Shown here one piece after another: positions 6,202 through 7,893 of a stretch of DNA of 7,893 nucleotides. Every line of letters begins with the position of its first letter. The stretch's first letter is position 1. A program made the translations under genes and the position numbers. Source of the stretch: Acidobacteriota bacterium (GTDB lineage: Bacteria; Acidobacteriota; Vicinamibacteria; Vicinamibacterales; UBA2999); the NCBI GenBank assembly GCA_947465275.1, contig CANIAI010000103.1, positions 1 to 7,893 on the forward strand, in the 5' to 3' direction. The notes beneath the pieces are model-generated. The model was given only the letters and a program-made list of their open reading frames with translations. It was not told the DNA's origin and ran no database searches.

Positions 6202-6950
6202 CCAAGCGCATCATCGCCTGCATGGACGTCCGCGACGGGCAGGTCGTCAAGGGTGTCCAGTTCCAGCAGCTGCGTCATGCGGGCGACCCCGCCGAGCTCG
6301 CGCGCCGCTATAACGTCGAGGGCATCGACGAAGTGGTGGTGCTCGACATCACCGCGACCCTCGAGACACGGCAGGCGCTGCGCCGGACGATCCACGCGGT
6401 CGCGTCGGAGATCTTCCTGCCGCTCACCGTGGGCGGCGGCATCCGGTCCGAGGCCGACGCCGAGGCGGCCATCGACGCGGGCGCCGACAAGGTGAGCCTG
6501 AACACGGCGGCACTCCGCAGCCCCGAGCTGATCACGACGCTCGCGCGCCGCTACGGCAGCCAGGCGGTGATCGTCGCGATCGACGCGAAGCGGCGCGATG
6601 ACGGCTACGCCGTCTACGTCCGCAGCGGCACCTCCGACGCGGCGCGTGACGCGGTCGAGTGGGCCCGCGAGGCCGAGGCGCGCGGCGCCGGCGAGATCCT
6701 GCTCACCTCGATGGACAAGGACGGCACCCGGTCGGGCTTCGACTGCGGGATGACCGCGGCGGTGTCGACCGCCGTGAACATCCCGGTGATCGCCTCGGGC
6801 GGCGCCGGCGGCCTCGAGCACTTCGCCGACGTCTTCACGGCCGGGTGCGCGGACGCGGCGCTCGCGGCGTCGATCTTCCACTACGCCGACACCAGTGTCA
6901 GCGAGCTCAAGCACTTCCTGCAGGGCCGGGGCATCCCGGTCCGTCTCTGA
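6195..6950 (+). CDS. hisF: Imidazole glycerol phosphate synthase, cyclase subunit
   Basis: TIM-barrel subunit that uses ammonia from HisH to convert PRFAR to imidazoleglycerol phosphate and AICAR, the latter linking to purine synthesis. The 251 residues equal the family norm. Catalytic D11 (ACMDVRDGQVVKG) and D130 (AIDAKR) sit at the canonical positions, as do gate residues R5, K99 and E167 of the ammonia channel. Phosphate loops VGGGIRS (79-85) and ASGGAGG (200-206) are intact, as is TSMDKDGTRSGFD (171-183). The ATG lies inside the hisH coding sequence (7-nt overlap). hisF here precedes hisA, whereas the commonest order is H-A-F. Confidence 0.98.
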   Translation: MLTKRIIACMDVRDGQVVKGVQFQQLRHAGDPAELARRYNVEGIDEVVVLDITATLETRQALRRTIHAVASEIFLPLTVGGGIRSEADAEAAIDAGADKVSLNTAALRSPELITTLARRYGSQAVIVAIDAKRRDDGYAVYVRSGTSDAARDAVEWAREAEARGAGEILLTSMDKDGTRSGFDCGMTAAVSTAVNIPVIASGGAGGLEHFADVFTAGCADAALAASIFHYADTSVSELKHFLQGRGIPVRL

Positions 6951-6974
6951 ACCCGGTCCGGGAGGCCGTCGCCC

Positions 6975-7664
6975 ATGCTGATTCCATCTATCGACCTCCA
7001 GAACGGGCGCATCGTCCAGCTCGTGCAGGGCGAGAAGCTCGCGCTCGAAGCCACCGACCCCGACGTCTGGGTCGAGCGCTTCTCGCCCTTCCCCCGCGTG
7101 CAGCTGATCGACCTCGACGCCGCGATGGGCAAAGGTGACAACGCGGCGTTCGCGACCGACATCTGCCGGCGGCTGCCCTGCCGCGTCGGCGGCGGCATCC
7201 GCAGCATCGAACGCGCCCGCGCCGTGCTCGACGGCGGCGCGCATGCCGTGATCGCGAGCTCGGCGCTGTTCCGCGACGGGAAGGTCGACACGGCGTTCGC
7301 GTCGAGCCTGGCCGAGGCGATCGGTCCCGAGCGGGTGATCGCGGCGGTCGACAGCCGCGGCGGCCAGGTGGTCATCCATGGATGGAAGACGACGCTGCCG
7401 CTCACGACGACCGAGGCCGTGCGCGCGCTCGAGCCGTTCTGCAGCGAGTTCCTCTACACCCACGTCGACCTCGAGGGGCTGATGCAGGGGACGAACATCG
7501 GGGCCATCCTCGCGGTGCGGCGCGCCACCACCCGGCGGGTCACGGCCGCCGGCGGCATCACCACCTGGGCCGAGATCGACGCGCTGCATGCCGAGGAGGT
7601 CGATGCGGTGGTGGGCATGGCGGTCTACACGGGCCAGCTCCCGCTGCAGCGCCCGACCGCCTGA
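6975..7664 (+). CDS. hisA: ProFAR isomerase HisA, divergent type
   Basis: Expected to catalyse the fourth step, Amadori isomerisation of ProFAR to PRFAR, on a TIM barrel. At 229 residues it is slightly shorter than the usual 240 or so. Supporting motifs: MLIPSIDLQNGRIVQLVQG (catalytic D7), VGGGIRS (71-77), AAVDSRGGQVVIHGWK (124-138 region, catalytic D126) and TAAGGITT (190-197, phosphate loop). It departs from ordinary bacterial HisA. Q15 replaces the usual Arg in VRLxQG, the segment VIASSALFRDGKVD (92-105) is atypical, and YTHVDLEGLMQGTN (161-174) replaces the usual xRDGTxxGPN. These features recall the eukaryotic-type isomerase (inference from memory). GGGAGG (6960-6965) precedes the ATG by 9 nt. 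Twenty-four nucleotides follow hisF. It is the last his gene here. Function is firm from context and motifs. Confidence 0.9.
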   Translation: MLIPSIDLQNGRIVQLVQGEKLALEATDPDVWVERFSPFPRVQLIDLDAAMGKGDNAAFATDICRRLPCRVGGGIRSIERARAVLDGGAHAVIASSALFRDGKVDTAFASSLAEAIGPERVIAAVDSRGGQVVIHGWKTTLPLTTTEAVRALEPFCSEFLYTHVDLEGLMQGTNIGAILAVRRATTRRVTAAGGITTWAEIDALHAEEVDAVVGMAVYTGQLPLQRPTA

Positions 7665-7666
7665 TC

Positions 7667-7698
7667 GCCCCGCGGGGGGCTGGACACGTCCGCCCCGC
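7667..7698 (+). terminator. Possible weak terminator hairpin after hisA
   Basis: GCCCC (7667-7671) can pair with GGGGC (7676-7680). Alternatively GCGGGG (7672-7677) can pair with CCCCGC (7693-7698) around a GGAC/GTCC inner stem. It lies 2 nt after the hisA stop, where a terminator would be expected. There is no T-run, so an intrinsic terminator is not demonstrated. Confidence 0.25.
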
Positions 7699-7709
7699 TG
7701 CATTACGGT
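7681..7709 (+). promoter_or_regulatory. Candidate promoter of the downstream ATPase gene
   Basis: TGGACA (7681-7686), a 17-bp spacer and TACGGT (7704-7709) form a plausible sigma-70-like pair, with a start near 7716 and a leader of about 73 nt. The -10 lies inside the first copy of the dyad repeat (7702-7721), the arrangement expected if the repeats are repressor operators. The hexamers alone are a moderate match. Confidence 0.4.
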
Positions 7710-7742
7710 ATTCTCCGTAGTGATTACGTCGATCTCCGTAAT
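7702..7742. repeat. Two tandem 20-bp dyad repeats, 21-bp period (candidate operator)
   Basis: Copies at 7702-7721 and 7723-7742 share the form ATTACG-n4-TCTCCGTA-n-T, 15 of 20 positions identical. Each copy is itself a dyad: TACGG/CCGTA in copy 1 (7704-7708 with 7715-7719) and ATTACG/CGTAAT in copy 2 (7723-7728 with 7737-7742). The outer arms GCATTACGG (7700-7708) and CCGTAATGC (7736-7744) form a perfect 9-bp inverted repeat. The 21-bp period equals two helical turns, putting both copies on one face of the DNA. The AT-rich composition stands out from the surroundings. The repeats are seen directly; binding by a regulator is inference. Confidence 0.75.
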
Positions 7743-7788
7743 GCCGGGACACGGCAGCGGCGGGGACCGGCGAGGGAGGCGAGCCCGC

Positions 7789-7893
7789 GTGCCTGTCGAG
7801 AATCCCTTCGTCTACGGCGAGGTCGTGCCCCGCGAGTCGTTCGTCGATCGCGAGGCCGAGCTCGACCGCCTGGTCGGCGACCTCGGCGCCGGG
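7789..7893 (+). CDS. AAA-family ATPase, 'NPFxYG' type, N-terminal fragment
   Basis: The open frame runs 35 codons from GTG 7789 off the window edge. It reads PVENPFVYGEVVPRESFVDR and then EAELDRLVGDLGAG. The pattern NPF-x-YG, then F-x-DRExEL, then a hydrophobic helix ending in G is typical of the N-terminus of archaeal-type P-loop ATPases (ATPase_2-like STAND/AAA superfamily), just before their Walker A motif. The Walker motifs lie beyond the edge, so the call rests on a short segment. GTG 7789 is preferred because GAGGGAGG (7772-7779) is well placed. An in-frame ATG at 7741 would add 16 Gly/Arg-rich residues, lacks a Shine-Dalgarno and falls within the dyad repeat. The cellular role is unknown. 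It is not part of the his operon, given the 124-nt gap with its own promoter-like region. Confidence 0.65.
   Translation, partial: MPVENPFVYGEVVPRESFVDREAELDRLVGDLGAG

Noticed and set aside
7741..7788. ATG 7741 as the start of the ATPase gene
   Set aside because: It lies within the second dyad repeat, has no Shine-Dalgarno, and adds 16 Gly/Arg-rich residues before the family's usual start. GTG 7789 has a strong GAGGGAGG.
1..7893. CRISPR arrays, tRNA/rRNA genes, insertion sequences, attachment sites
   Set aside because: Looked for by eye on both strands. No regularly spaced repeats beyond the two dyads at 7702-7742, no cloverleaf or rRNA motifs, and no transposase or terminal inverted repeats were seen.

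Overview
The window is GC-rich DNA with tightly packed, mostly forward genes and frequent ATGA-type stop/start overlaps. The protein families and the very high G/C at third codon positions fit a soil-type bacterium such as an acidobacterium. That placement is an inference from style and was not tested by any search.

Three units can be read. (1) Positions 1-1083 hold a molybdate module. A truncated modA (periplasmic molybdate-binding protein) runs leftward. A small helix-turn-helix plus Mop/TOBE-domain protein runs rightward from a shared AT-rich 59-bp spacer, and is probably a molybdate-sensing regulator. (2) Positions 1120-7664 hold a histidine biosynthesis operon in the order hisL-hisI-hisG-hisD-hisC-hisB-hisH-hisF-hisA. 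(3) From about 7681 a new unit begins: a promoter-like region with two tandem dyad repeats, then the first 35 codons of an 'NPF-x-YG' type AAA-family ATPase cut by the window edge.

The most notable element is the his leader (1120-1310). It has a promoter-like pair and a 29-codon open frame with eight His codons among eleven (codons 7-17). It then shows three mutually exclusive hairpins: a protector (1203-1219), an antiterminator (1211-1226 with 1280-1292) and an intrinsic terminator with a T6 run (1283-1309). This is a complete enteric-style ribosome-mediated attenuator, placed directly before hisI. It is too short for ordinary gene calling.

Together the his genes encode most steps from PRPP + ATP to histidine: HisG (step 1), HisI (step 3), HisA (step 4), HisHF (step 5), HisB (dehydratase only), HisC and HisD. 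HisE (phosphoribosyl-ATP pyrophosphatase) and a histidinol-phosphate phosphatase are absent from the window and must lie elsewhere if the pathway is complete. HisA is divergent and shows features that recall the eukaryotic-type isomerase. HisB carries a basic low-complexity N-terminal extension of about 38 residues.
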